Shown here: one piece after another, positions 53,635 to 63,700 of the stretch
How positions within the stretch are numbered: the stretch's first letter is position 1
How the letters are laid out: each line of letters begins with the position of its first letter
Assembly: GCA_019188255.1 (NCBI GenBank)
Contig: JAETXT010000001.1
Coordinates: 4,278,001 to 4,342,000, forward strand
DNA: 64,000 nt
DNA from: Verticillium longisporum
Lineage: Eukaryota > Ascomycota > Sordariomycetes > Glomerellales > Plectosphaerellaceae
Direction: 5' to 3'
Position numbers and translations under genes: made by a program
Notes under the pieces: generated by a model
What the model saw: only the letters and a program-made list of their open reading frames with translations
Database searches by the model: none
Told to the model about the DNA's origin: nothing

Positions 53635-54783
53635 ATGGAGACTCTTTCAAAAGAAGGTCAATTATTCCTTGCTATCCAAGCTATGGACAATGACCCGAAC
53701 CTAAGCGCCCGGAGTGCTGCGAGGATCTACACCGTCCCCTTAACGACGCTCCTCCGACGCCAGAAGGGCAAACCCTCCCGACGCGAAAGCCCGCCCAATT
53801 CTGCCAAATTAACAGTACTAGAAGAGAAAACTATTGTCGAATATATCCTTGACCTAGATGCGCGATCTTACCCTCCCCGGTTGGGTGAGGTCGGAGATAT
53901 GGCGAATCGCCTGCTTGCCGACCGTGACGCGCCACGCGTCGGGAAGAACTGGGCCGCAAACTTCGTCAAACGGCAACCAGAGCTCCGGACGCGTTTCTTT
54001 CGCAAGTACGACTACAAGAGGGCCCAATGCGAAGATCCGGACGCGATAAACGCGTGGTTCCGCCTCGTGCATAACATGATCGCCAAGTACGGCATCCAAG
54101 AGGCTGACATGTACAACTTTGACGAGACCGGCTTCCAGATGGGCGTTATCGCCAACGGAATGGTCGTGACCAGTTCGGAAAGACGGTCCAATGTGAAGAT
54201 GAGGCAGCCAGGCAACCGGGAATGGGTTACGGTGATCCAGGGCGTTGGCGCGTTGGGTTTCTCCGTCCCGCCGTTCATCGTGGTTTCGGGCAAGTACCAC
54301 CTCTCGAGCTGGTACCAGGACGACGCGATTTCTCGCGACTGGAGAATCGCAACATCTCCAAACGGCTGGACGACGAATGATATTGGTCTGGAATGGATTC
54401 GGCATTTTGACAGGCATACAAAGTCCCGTACTTCGGGCGGTTATCGCCTACTGATCCTGGATGGCCACGAAAGTCACCACTCGGTCGACTTCGAACTCTA
54501 CTGCAAGGAGAACAACATCATCACACTCTGTATGCCTCCTCATTCGTCACATCTACTCCAGCCTCTCGATGTTGGGTGTTTTGGCCCACTAAAGAAAGCA
54601 TACGGTCGGCAAATCGAGGATAGGATGAGGGCGGGTACAACGCACATCAGCAAAGAGGACTTCTTCCCGGCGTTTTCGGCTGCATTTCAGCAAGCAATGA
54701 CAGAAAAAACATCCAGGGAGGCTTTCGAGGAGCGGGGCTTGTCCCCCATAACCCGGAAACAGTCCTGTCAAAGCTGGATGTGA
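53635..54783 (+). CDS. Family B copy 2 transposase, HTH and DDE part
   Basis: The 382-residue frame has the DDE motifs listed for copy 1. The frame is lost at the A6 run 54704-54709 (sense GAAAAAACATCC): in frame it reads GAA AAA ACA, whereas the family path after GAA AAA is AAC ATC CAG. It stops at 54781-54783, overlapping the downstream frame by four bases (ATGTGAGG context). The shared break in both copies means the frameshifted version was itself mobilised, either with full activity or by another copy's transposase. Confidence 0.85.
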   Translation: METLSKEGQLFLAIQAMDNDPNLSARSAARIYTVPLTTLLRRQKGKPSRRESPPNSAKLTVLEEKTIVEYILDLDARSYPPRLGEVGDMANRLLADRDAPRVGKNWAANFVKRQPELRTRFFRKYDYKRAQCEDPDAINAWFRLVHNMIAKYGIQEADMYNFDETGFQMGVIANGMVVTSSERRSNVKMRQPGNREWVTVIQGVGALGFSVPPFIVVSGKYHLSSWYQDDAISRDWRIATSPNGWTTNDIGLEWIRHFDRHTKSRTSGGYRLLILDGHESHHSVDFELYCKENNIITLCMPPHSSHLLQPLDVGCFGPLKKAYGRQIEDRMRAGTTHISKEDFFPAFSAAFQQAMTEKTSREAFEERGLSPITRKQSCQSWM

Positions 54784-55289
54784 GGTTGAGGACGACGACG
54801 CCTCCGGGGACGTCCCACGGGGAGCGTGATTCTTGGGTCTCTAAGACGCCCACTAACCTGCTCGAGGCAGGTTCCCAGACTGACTTCATCAAAGGGCGAA
54901 TCTCACGCCACCAGGGAAGCTCCCCAACGTCAATTTTAGATGCTGTTGACTATCTTGCGAAGGGGACGCGGGGTGTTATGCACCAGATCGCTCTTTTGAA
55001 GTCAGAGGTTATGATCCTTCGAGAGGAAAATGCTACACTAAGCCGACGCCGGAGGGCCAAAAAGCTACGTCTCCGGGAAGGAGGAAGCATGGCTGTAGGC
55101 GAGGGACAGGACAAGATTGCTCAGAAGGAAGTAGATATCCAGATAAAAGAGGAAACGCTGCAGAACCCGGGTCCCGCGTCGTGGTCCCAGCCGAAGAAAC
55201 GATGCTGTAGCGTATGCGGGAAGACCGGCCACAACGCGAGAACTTGTCAGGTAGCTATCTCATCGTCTGCAAAAGACGAGGAGGAGTGA
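54780..55289 (+). CDS. Family B copy 2 transposase, C-terminal module
   Basis: The same 169-residue coiled-coil/basic/zinc-knuckle module as in copy 1 (CSVCGKTGHNARTC near the end). The ATG overlaps the upstream stop as ATGTGA, an arrangement that could also allow reinitiation. I favour one split protein because homology to family A runs across the junction. Confidence 0.72.
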   Translation: MRLRTTTPPGTSHGERDSWVSKTPTNLLEAGSQTDFIKGRISRHQGSSPTSILDAVDYLAKGTRGVMHQIALLKSEVMILREENATLSRRRRAKKLRLREGGSMAVGEGQDKIAQKEVDIQIKEETLQNPGPASWSQPKKRCCSVCGKTGHNARTCQVAISSSAKDEEE

Positions 55290-55398
55290 TTTTAATTGAT
55301 TTACGGCGTTTGGGTTGAGGTTTTCCTCGGAATGTTTGTCGGGTCGGGGTGAAGTGAACCACTCGCATGGGTGAACCACTCGCTTGTGGATTACGTTA

Positions 55399-55923
55399 TA
55401 TTATCTCCTCTAAGTTATATTTACTATCCCCCCCCAAGCTTTCTCTGAATCAGGGAGGGTGAACTTTAGTTACCCCCCTATGAGCTGCACCCTGCATCCA
55501 TTCAAGTACACTGCCGCCCACCTACACCAATACAGGAACCTGTCTCCCCGATTCGTGTCCGTACCGATGCATACATTCGTTGGCTGCAACCCCGGTAGCA
55601 GCGATTGGCAGTTGACCAATGGTTGTCGCGGAGTGACTGCAGGAAAGCCACCTTTTGTACCTTAACAACAACAATTCCGTGGTGACAGTGAACGGAACGG
55701 ATCATGTATTTACCCAGTAGTTGCCCTAAACTTAATCGGGCAGGCAAAATAAAGTCGTCATAAAACAGAACTCACGGATTAGGCTCCACATCTATACATC
55801 CATAATATCCTCACTCTCCAATGCATGCCACAGAAGACATCCCCGCAGCATCATATCAACACTACGCAACGACAAACCACTTGTGCTGACACAGCCGAGC
55901 CTCCAAACCATCTGGTATCCAAA
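55399..55923. other. Junction of the RIPed block and gene block
   Basis: About 30 bp of AT-rich sequence, then a run of nine C near 55428, then normal composition. No gene recognised before 55924. Confidence 0.5.
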
Positions 55924-57925
55924 ATGACCAAGGATGATATGCACGATTACTGCATTGACCAAGCCCGCTGCAGGCTATGCCAATTCCAGCTCGAGGATGG
56001 AGAGTCGATACTCGTGGGCATGCTCCCTACATCCCAACTCGCTTGGCAGGAGATCTGCTAACCTTATGCCTATCATCCATCTAGTCCTAGAGGATAGCCG
56101 CGCTACTAGCTCATTCTCTTTCCGTCGAAATGAATCATTCGAAGAGCAAGAGACAGGAGTCAAGTTCCATATGTGTTGCACAAGTAGCTGCATCAGAAGA
56201 TACCGTCGAGCACACTGCTACCATGCCGGATGCCATTCCTTCAACCTCTTTCCGATATCCCCAACGTTCCTCGCCGCCACCAAATATGATTTCAGTCCGC
56301 CAATCTCTTCCGAGCGTCGAAGGCAAGGCCGCATCAAACACTTGCTAGCAAGGAAATTGAAAGTCGGCTTGATGCGCAGAATCCCCCTGGAGCTCTGTCA
56401 TTTGACAGCGGCATATCTTGTTCGGGAATGTTCTATCGTCGCATATCAAGAACTTGCCCGAGACGTTCGCCCGTCTGACTTCGTCGTCCACCTCTCTCAA
56501 GATGTTTACGCGACATACAAGAAACTCGAGGGGGCCGTGTACCTTCAGACCTTGGGCAATGCTCCGCAACCAGGAGAGGGAATGCGAGTCTTTGATGCTG
56601 GACAAGGCCATGCCATCCAAAACATCTACGTCGGATATGATCACCTTGGCATCCGAAGCATTCGCTTTGTGTTACCCGGTCACGACTTGCCACAGTCCCT
56701 CCACGATTGCTCCGGAGTATGGTGGACGGGACTAGCTCGAAAAGATGGCATTCTACGTATTATGACAAGGTCGGATGTGAGTGTAATACGGCCCATCCTT
56801 GCGACGGTATGAGTTCTAACAAGCACATCGCGGAAGGGCTTGAAAGTCAGAGGACTCCTGGACACTACAGACTCCCCTTCTGCAAGGAACAACATAGTTC
56901 TCGGGCCAGGATGGCCGACACCGGGACCAGACTACAGGTTGATAGACCTGGATACATGCGACTTCGCTATGGGAACGCCCGAAAGACTGCGGATGAGCTC
57001 CTTCGATTGCAACAAGCCGACGACACATGGCTACTCCGCCGCCATCAATGGCCTACACATAGCGAAGTTATACGCCCATCACTCTGGCGCCAGCAGGAGC
57101 GACTTTGGGGATGTGGATGCTGTCTCTAGCTCCACGTTGTGGATGTATATGCCTGTCGAACAGGACGAGTACCTAAAGGAGATTTGGGCTATCAAAACTT
57201 CCGCCTCTCGCACAGTAGCATTGATGGTGAGGCAGGGGGCCATATTATATATCGAGTTATTTGGTCTAACGACGTTCATTTAGTTCCTCACCAGCCACGA
57301 ACGAGGCGTCATCTTCGGGGGTTATATTCTACATCCCAAGATCCAACTTCAGTTTCACTGCATTTACGCAACAACAAACCATGCGTCACGAATATACTTC
57401 CATGATTGGGATCCACTCTACGACGAACAGCGGATCAAATACTTCGGAGTGGATGCAAATACTACAGAGACGGAGATATCCTTAGCACAAGACCAGCAAC
57501 ATCGAACTCGATACCCCCCTTCTCTGACTCCATCATCACCGCCGCCTTACACACAATACAACGAAGCATGGTATTATACCAACTGCCGATTAGAGGATGT
57601 AGTAGAAGTCACATGCTGTATCGACCAATCAGCCCCTCATCAACCTATCATCGGCATGCTACTGCGCTATGGCAATCGTCATAGAGCCTGTGTGGGGCAG
57701 TATCGCCTGGACTGGGCACTTGATACCATTTCCGTGGACCGTTCAAAGATGCTGAGCATAGGTTTGGGCAGGACCAAGAGGCGATTCCTGTATGTTGCAG
57801 AACTGGGCTTACAAAGGCTGGGCACAACCGATTCGGGCTCTTTATCCTGGATGAACATTCCTTGGCATGGGAGACTTGAATGGTGGTTTTCGCAGCGCCA
57901 AAGTAAATTAAACTACTCCGAATAG
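55924..57925 (+). CDS. Fungal hypothetical, zinc-binding/F-box-like N-terminus, conserved C-terminus
   Basis: Four exons: 55924-56013, 56093-56776, 56837-57226 and 57284-57925, about 601 residues; the first intron is the least certain. A CRLCQF pair opens the protein, and C-C-H-C residues near 85-105 (MCCTSSC, AHCYHAGC) suggest a zinc site. An F-box-like MRRIPLELCHLTAAYLV follows. The conserved body then has VVHLSQDVYATYKKLEGAVY, IYVGYDHLGIRSIRFVLPG, MYMPVEQDEYLKEIW, EAWYYTNC, IIGMLLRYGNRHRACVGQYR and a terminal WMNIPWHGRLEWWFS. I know this pattern from large families of uncharacterised proteins in Fusarium and Colletotrichum. The function is unknown. The ubiquitin-ligase link through the F-box is inference. 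Confidence 0.75.
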
Positions 57926-57968
57926 GAACGAATCAAAAGCGGAGGGTAGGAATTGGTTGGATCAATGC

Positions 57969-58841
57969 CTAAACAATGTCGATATCGCTGATGTACATCG
58001 TCTTCTTCCCCCAGTACGCCCACTCTTTCTTCCCGTCGAGTTTGATGTGCGACCAGTCCTTCCTGGTAGTCTCTCGTGTCTTGCCCCTGATATCCTTGAA
58101 AAAGTACTTATTCGGGTGAAATGTATGTGGTTCGAGACGAACTCTGACCCGGACCGGCGGGGCATGATCGGTCGATGGACCTTCCATGTGTGGGACTGAT
58201 TGTTGGTGTGGCCGAGAGGAGGATGTGGGTTGTTCGCTAGGGTCATCCTGGCTCTGAGCCCCTGGTTGTTGACTAGTGCCAACACCTTGAAGATCTCCGA
58301 GAGACTGGCTTGGTAGGGTCGGCGCGTCCCGAAGAGGGGCCTCGGTCTTAACCATCTCGAGGCAAAGGGGCAATACCCAAGCATCTTCCGAATCGGCATC
58401 GATGTATTGAGATCGATCTGCAAAGCTCGATTGCCCGTGGAATGCCCTCAGCTCATTTGCTGTCTTTTCGTAGAACCAAACGCGGAAGGAGACTCCCACG
58501 GTGGTCATCGTGTAGATGAACAGCAAATCGTCCATGTCGACGCATCTTTTGGCGGCGTCTAGGGCCTGCTCCTCTACCTCACGGACACTGCCGCCAGGCC
58601 TCTTGCACTCCACCCAGAGCAATGCCGACATGGTATGATGATTCATATCATATCGCTTGACGACCATGTCGACGCGCCTTCGAGAACCATCTGGTGACAC
58701 TTCGCATGTGACAGCATAGGTTCTAGTGTCAGCGAACTCTTGCTTGAGGTAGTGCTGCCAGAACTCGGACGACTTGTATTCGATGTCGGTCTGGCTTTCG
58801 TCATAGAGGTAACAAAGGATCCCGGAAGTAACGATGCTCAT
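57969..58841 (-). CDS. Hypothetical with PD-(D/E)XK nuclease-like core
   Basis: An intronless frame of 290 residues. In the first half, RRRVDMVVKRYD is followed about 15 residues later by LLWVECKRPGG. The Asp, then E-x-K within a hydrophobic strand, fits the PD-(D/E)XK restriction-endonuclease-like fold, and a helix with VEEQALDAAKRCV follows, as expected. Residues about 165-235 are Pro/Gln/Ser-rich and disordered. The C-terminal 50 residues (HPNKYFFKDIRGKT.. YISDIDIV) are ordered. Proteins with this layout are common as orphan genes in fungal accessory regions. Nuclease activity is not proven; it could be a non-catalytic relative. It converges with the gene at 55924-57925, 43 bp away. Confidence 0.72.
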   Translation of the reverse strand: MSIVTSGILCYLYDESQTDIEYKSSEFWQHYLKQEFADTRTYAVTCEVSPDGSRRRVDMVVKRYDMNHHTMSALLWVECKRPGGSVREVEEQALDAAKRCVDMDDLLFIYTMTTVGVSFRVWFYEKTANELRAFHGQSSFADRSQYIDADSEDAWVLPLCLEMVKTEAPLRDAPTLPSQSLGDLQGVGTSQQPGAQSQDDPSEQPTSSSRPHQQSVPHMEGPSTDHAPPVRVRVRLEPHTFHPNKYFFKDIRGKTRETTRKDWSHIKLDGKKEWAYWGKKTMYISDIDIV

Positions 58842-59400
58842 GGTAGTCGGTACGAATTGGATAGCGAAACTAAGAGTTGTATGAAACAGAACTAGGCTGG
58901 TGATTACGGCCTGAAATTCGCAAATTTCGCTCTCCTTTTATCTTTCTTCTCATCGGTCTCTGCTCATGCTCGTCAGTTCAGCTGCCATGATCCAGGATTA
59001 GGCGCGAGCGACTTCATACCAATCGAAGGCAGTCTCGGAGGGCTGGTGCCTAGTCGCATGCATCGAGCATGGCGACAGATGAGTGGCCAGGCCACAACAA
59101 CCGACTGGGTCTCAAGCATCAGCAGGCGCCGGATCCCATGTACGGGGGGGGAGTGTCTCACTAGTAGAAAAGCTTACGGTCGTGAATCAGTGCTTGATGA
59201 TGGCCCCGAATAGCGATTTCGTGAACCCCATGGTTGAAATCGCGACCACCAATCAATATTAGCGCGCGGCAGTGGTCCATAGGAATGTGACCACTTCTCT
59301 TATAGCGCCAACATGTATAGATATAGTCAAGCCTTCTTGCTCTGCCATCCCTTTAGGCCCGAGAACGACCTTAGGTACAACAGTACGTACTAGGTACTCT
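58842..59400. other. Intergenic, transition into the RIPed block
   Basis: Upstream of the nuclease-like gene. GGTAC and GTAC motifs cluster at about 59370-59398. No gene seen. Confidence 0.45.
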
Positions 59401-60336
59401 AGATATAATAGCAGAATTCAGCTTCTAGGCTAGTTATATAATATCGCTTAATAGCAGCGCTACTATTAATTTAATTCTATTAATTCAAATATTTAAATAA
59501 CTAATTAAATTACTCTAATTTCACGATTTAAATAGTTAAATAGCTCTATATAGATTAATTAACTATTTAAATACTATTAAATTATATATAAATCTCGGGA
59601 TTTCTATATTCTAGTATATTATATAATTAAAAAACGGAGTTATATATTAATTTAAGCTTTAAATTTGTATATAATAAGTAACTAAAGTAGAATTCGAGCC
59701 TATACCTTCTATTATAAATACTAGATATTATATTACTAGACTATATAATCTTATTATATTAAGAATACTCTAATAATAATACTAAGAAGGCTTTATAGTT
59801 AATTAATCCTACCCTCTAAAATATTATATAGATATATAATATAATTCTAAACCCTCTAGCCCTCTATTCGCGATATTACTTTAATCCCTCCTATAGCTAT
59901 TCTACGACCTCTATTTTCCGAATATTAACCTATTAATTTTAAGAACCTTTAATATATCCCTTATAATCTTTAATTCAATTCTAATTCTAATAATATTATT
60001 ATAATTATTAGAGACTTTATAATTAAATAATATAATAGATTCCTACCCCTTCTTTATTATAACCTATTAGTCTAGGTTCAAGGCAACGACCGAAGGTAAT
60101 ATTATCTAAATAGATAAAGGGATCGTAGAGAGATAAATTAATAAAGGAGTATAAGAGGAAGGGAGAGATAGAAGTCGTTATATCTCGAGAGGGAAGCATT
60201 GGAGGAAGGAACGGATCAAAGATCTTAGTAGCCCTGATTTTTAGCTATAGAATAGTATATTTTTCGATAGAATAGAGGTAAGCGTTTTCCGATTAAATTA
60301 ATATAAATAATCGGATTAACCCTAAGGGAAGTAGGG
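59401..60336. repeat. RIP-degraded AT-rich repeat
   Basis: TA-rich, CA/TG-poor sequence of unknown family, continuing after the solo LTR at 60797. It includes a tRNA-like segment near 59683-59752. Confidence 0.65.
59683..59752 (-). other. Degenerate tRNA-like sequence
   Basis: On the minus strand ATAGTCTAGTAATATAATAT resembles a tRNA D arm/A box, and GGCTCGAATTC, 35 nt further on, resembles the T loop/B box. The anticodon stem and acceptor no longer pair convincingly. Either a RIPed tRNA copy or a tRNA-derived SINE head. Confidence 0.35.
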
Positions 60337-60796
60337 TGTAACAACCAGAGGACCAGGTCAAAAGACCCAAGGATAGCTAGGAAGGATGACACAGCCAAAG
60401 GGAGCGATAAGATAAGAACGGCTGGCACGCAGTCACGTGACCAGATCACCAGGAACGGTGATCCAAGAACATGGATCACCAACCTGTTAGGATCACCGTG
60501 ATCCCCGATCCAACACGGAGAGGATCACGAACTAACAGTGAGCCATCCAACATAGGCTCACTAACCAACACAACAAGGACAGGATGAACGGGTATATAAG
60601 GACGGGCATTCTGGACTTGTAGATACATTCTTTCTCACGACAGTGATCAATCTAAGTCTTACCTTGTATTCATTGTAACGAGTGCGCAACGCCTTACGAC
60701 ACCACATCGTCTCAGAGTCACAACCTAAGCTTCTGCTAACAGCAACCCTAACCCTCTGACAGTGTTCCCCTCTTCGGAAGCTGCCAGGTCGTAACA
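60337..60796 (+). mobile_element. Solo LTR with TAGGG target duplication
   Basis: 460 bp beginning TGTAACAACCAG and ending GGTCGTAACA, flanked on both sides by TAGGG (60332-60336 and 60797-60801). There is no internal region, so it is a solo LTR left by LTR-LTR recombination. A TATATAAG at 60593-60600 gives plus orientation. Composition is normal within RIPed flanks. CCCTAACCCT-like sequence occurs near its right end. Confidence 0.88.
60593..60600 (+). promoter_or_regulatory. TATA box of the solo LTR
   Basis: TATATAAG in GGGTATATAAGGACGGG, placed as expected for an LTR promoter (U3/R). Confidence 0.55.
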
Positions 60797-63700
60797 TAGG
60801 GCTTATCTAGAAGAGTATCTATTTATAATAATTAAGGGCATTAAAATTAAATAGGAATTATTATATAATAGGAAGTAACGATTTCATTTAAAAATAAAGA
60901 TATATTATTATTTTAAAAACCTTAAAAAGTAGGTTAGAGGAATTGCTCTATATCTAATAGACTAACCCTTAGGGACTAAGCGTAGATAAGGCGTATAGGC
61001 TACCTCTAGATCTGCGGGGAAGTGGAGTCGGTTCTACTCTAGCTTATAAACTAAGCTAATAAGAGATAAGAGAAGTTAAATAGTTATTATTGCTTAATAG
61101 TCCTATAGAATTATATAAGAAATATACTATTATATAGCTCTGCTTTTTCTCTTTCTAATAGTATAGATATTAATATAATTTAGCTTTTATTTTAGCTACT
61201 AGAAGGGTTATAGAACCCTATCTCTTATATCCCCTTATAAAGTAATATATATATAATTATATAGATATATTAGTTTATAGTAAAATATATAAGTATATAG
61301 AGGAAAAAATATAAAACCTCGTAGTATTTTTATATATAGGGAAAAAATTAAACCCTAGGGTATAGAAAATAAATAAAAACTATATATTATATTATTGTAG
61401 GAAAATTAATTAGATAAAAAACCTATTAATATTTAATTTTAAGTATCTTATTATAGTTAAGCTATTTATAGTCTATACGTATAGTATTTAAACTACCTAT
61501 TTATATATATCTATATAGAGTATTATATAGAATCTTATCTAAGCCTTTAATAAGAATATCTAAAATATTATACTAAGTATATATATAAAAAAGCTATATT
61601 TTATTATCTTTTAATAGATTTCGGTAATAGTAAAATTACCTATCTATATACTTAACCCTTTTATAAAATTCAGGGTTTTCAGTTATTTTCTTAGCGCCTT
61701 CGTTATCTACTAATAAAGTAGGTATTTTAGGTTTATTTAAACCTAGGCCTTTAAATATCTTAGAAAATACTAAAAAAAAATATATAGCTTCGTTAGAGGC
61801 CTCGCCTTATAAGTAGATAAAGCTACTACCTTTTATTTAGCTAATACCTAGTTTATAGGGTTATTTATTCCTAAATAGAATATATATCTAGAAGTAGAAG
61901 TTCTATCTTCTATTATATTACTCTAGCTAGAATCGCTATACTTTATTATATTTAAGGGTTTATTATAGGTATATATTAGACCTATATCTAGATATTTATT
62001 TAAATAAGCCTATTCTCTATTTAAAGTAATAAAATGCCCCTTAGAGAGGTTATTTATATATCTAGAATTTCTATTTACTGAATAGGTAATATCTAGTCTA
62101 CTATATAAGGCTAAATATAATAAAGAGCCTATTTCCTATTAATATTAAAGGATTTCTGAATTTTTAGTTTATAAGGAATTAGGTATTAAAGCTATTTTAG
62201 ATATACTAGGTATATCTATTAGTCTTAAATTCAATTTATTATATTTTAAAAGAATTTTCTCGTAATAGGCCTTTTAGGATATATATAAAAGCTTTTCTTC
62301 TTTATTTATAATTATTTCATTACTTAAAAAGGTATTAATTAGTCCTAAATCTTTAAGATTTAATATATTTTAAAGTTTAGCTTATATAATAGATATTATT
62401 TTAGCTATTTTAGCTATTATAATTATATCGTTAATATAATAGAGTAATATAGCCTTTAAAGGTAAAGTAAATACCCCTAAATTAGATTCTAATATTATAA
62501 AACCTAAGCTATTTAAAGCTTTAAATAAATATTTGTACTAGAGTCTAAGGGACTATTTTAAACTATATAAGGCTTTATTTAATTTATATATATAATTCTC
62601 CTTAATAGAAAAACTAATAGGTTAAATAATATATATATCTTTATCGATATTTATATAAATAAATATATTATTAATATCTAGCTATTTAAAATCCTAGCCT
62701 AGATTTAGACCTAATATAAAAGCTAGCCTATAGCTTTTAGGTCTATAGGTAATATTAAAGGTCTCTAAGTAATCTATACTAATAATTTAATTAAATCCCT
62801 AAACTACCTATCTAGCTTTATATTTTATTAGATTCTTATTTAAATCGTATTTTATTTTATAAATCTATCTACCCCCTAGTATATTAGCTTCTTTAAGTAG
62901 GGTATTTTTATTAATTAAAGATTAAATAGATTAATCTATTAATTATTAAAATTCTAACTTTATAGCTTTATTCTAATTATCTTTATTAGGGCTATTTATA
63001 GCTTAGCTATAAATAGTAGGTTCCTCTATATTATTTATAATAAGGATATAGTTCTAGCCTAGAAAGTTAAAGGAATTTCCTAATAGTATATCCGATATAT
63101 TTAATAAATCGGCCGATTCTATATATATATAATCTTTAGGGTTCTAAATTTTAGGAAGCTTTATAATTATATTAGGGTTATTATTATTAATATTATTATT
63201 ATTATTATTATTATTATTATCTTTAACTAGAAGTAAAGCTATTATTTTATTTATTTCTAATTAAATAATTTAAGGTCTTCTAAAGTAGGATAATCCTTTT
63301 CTATAATTAAAGGTATAGGAGTAATAAATTTATTTTCTAATATATATATATCCCTAGTCTAGATCACCTTTCTAGATTAAGTATTATATATTTTATAATT
63401 ATATTTATTTATACCTATTAAAATAGATTTACTAGCTTTTTTATCTAGTTTCTTCTAAAGAGGTTATTTATTTTTATAATAGGCTATAGAAATTTATATT
63501 TTTATATTATCTATATTAAGTATTTTATTTTCTTTTAATTTATAGGGGTTTTTAAACCCTATAGAGCTATTAGGAGTCCTATTATATATATATATAGCTA
63601 TATAGGCTACGTCTCCCTATAAATATAAAGGTAATCCTAAGTAAAAAAATAAAGACCTTAATTTATCTAATATAGTCCTTATAGCTCGTTTAATAAAGCA

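Larger units (their letters stand above)
53537..55396 (+). mobile_element. pogo/Fot1-type DNA transposon, family B copy 2
   Basis: 1860 bp, flanked by TA (53535-53536 and 55397-55398). Same length as copy 1 at 3378-5237 and, as far as I could compare by eye, identical apart from one coding base (position 53651; A here, C in the sense strand of copy 1). The TIRs are 46 bp and carry the same single mismatch as copy 1, at the 3' end of the transposase. It is not RIPed, though it lies against a fully RIPed copia fragment. Confidence 0.93.

Noticed and set aside
54703..54710. Canonical -1 frameshift heptamer A AAA AAC in family B
   Set aside because: The heptamer is present but is not in the required reading phase (the frame reads GAA AAA ACA), so it is not a textbook site; only poly-A slippage remains possible.
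60740..60760. Telomere end, suggested by CCCTAACCCT
   Set aside because: Only about two repeat units, lying inside an LTR with repeats continuing on both sides.
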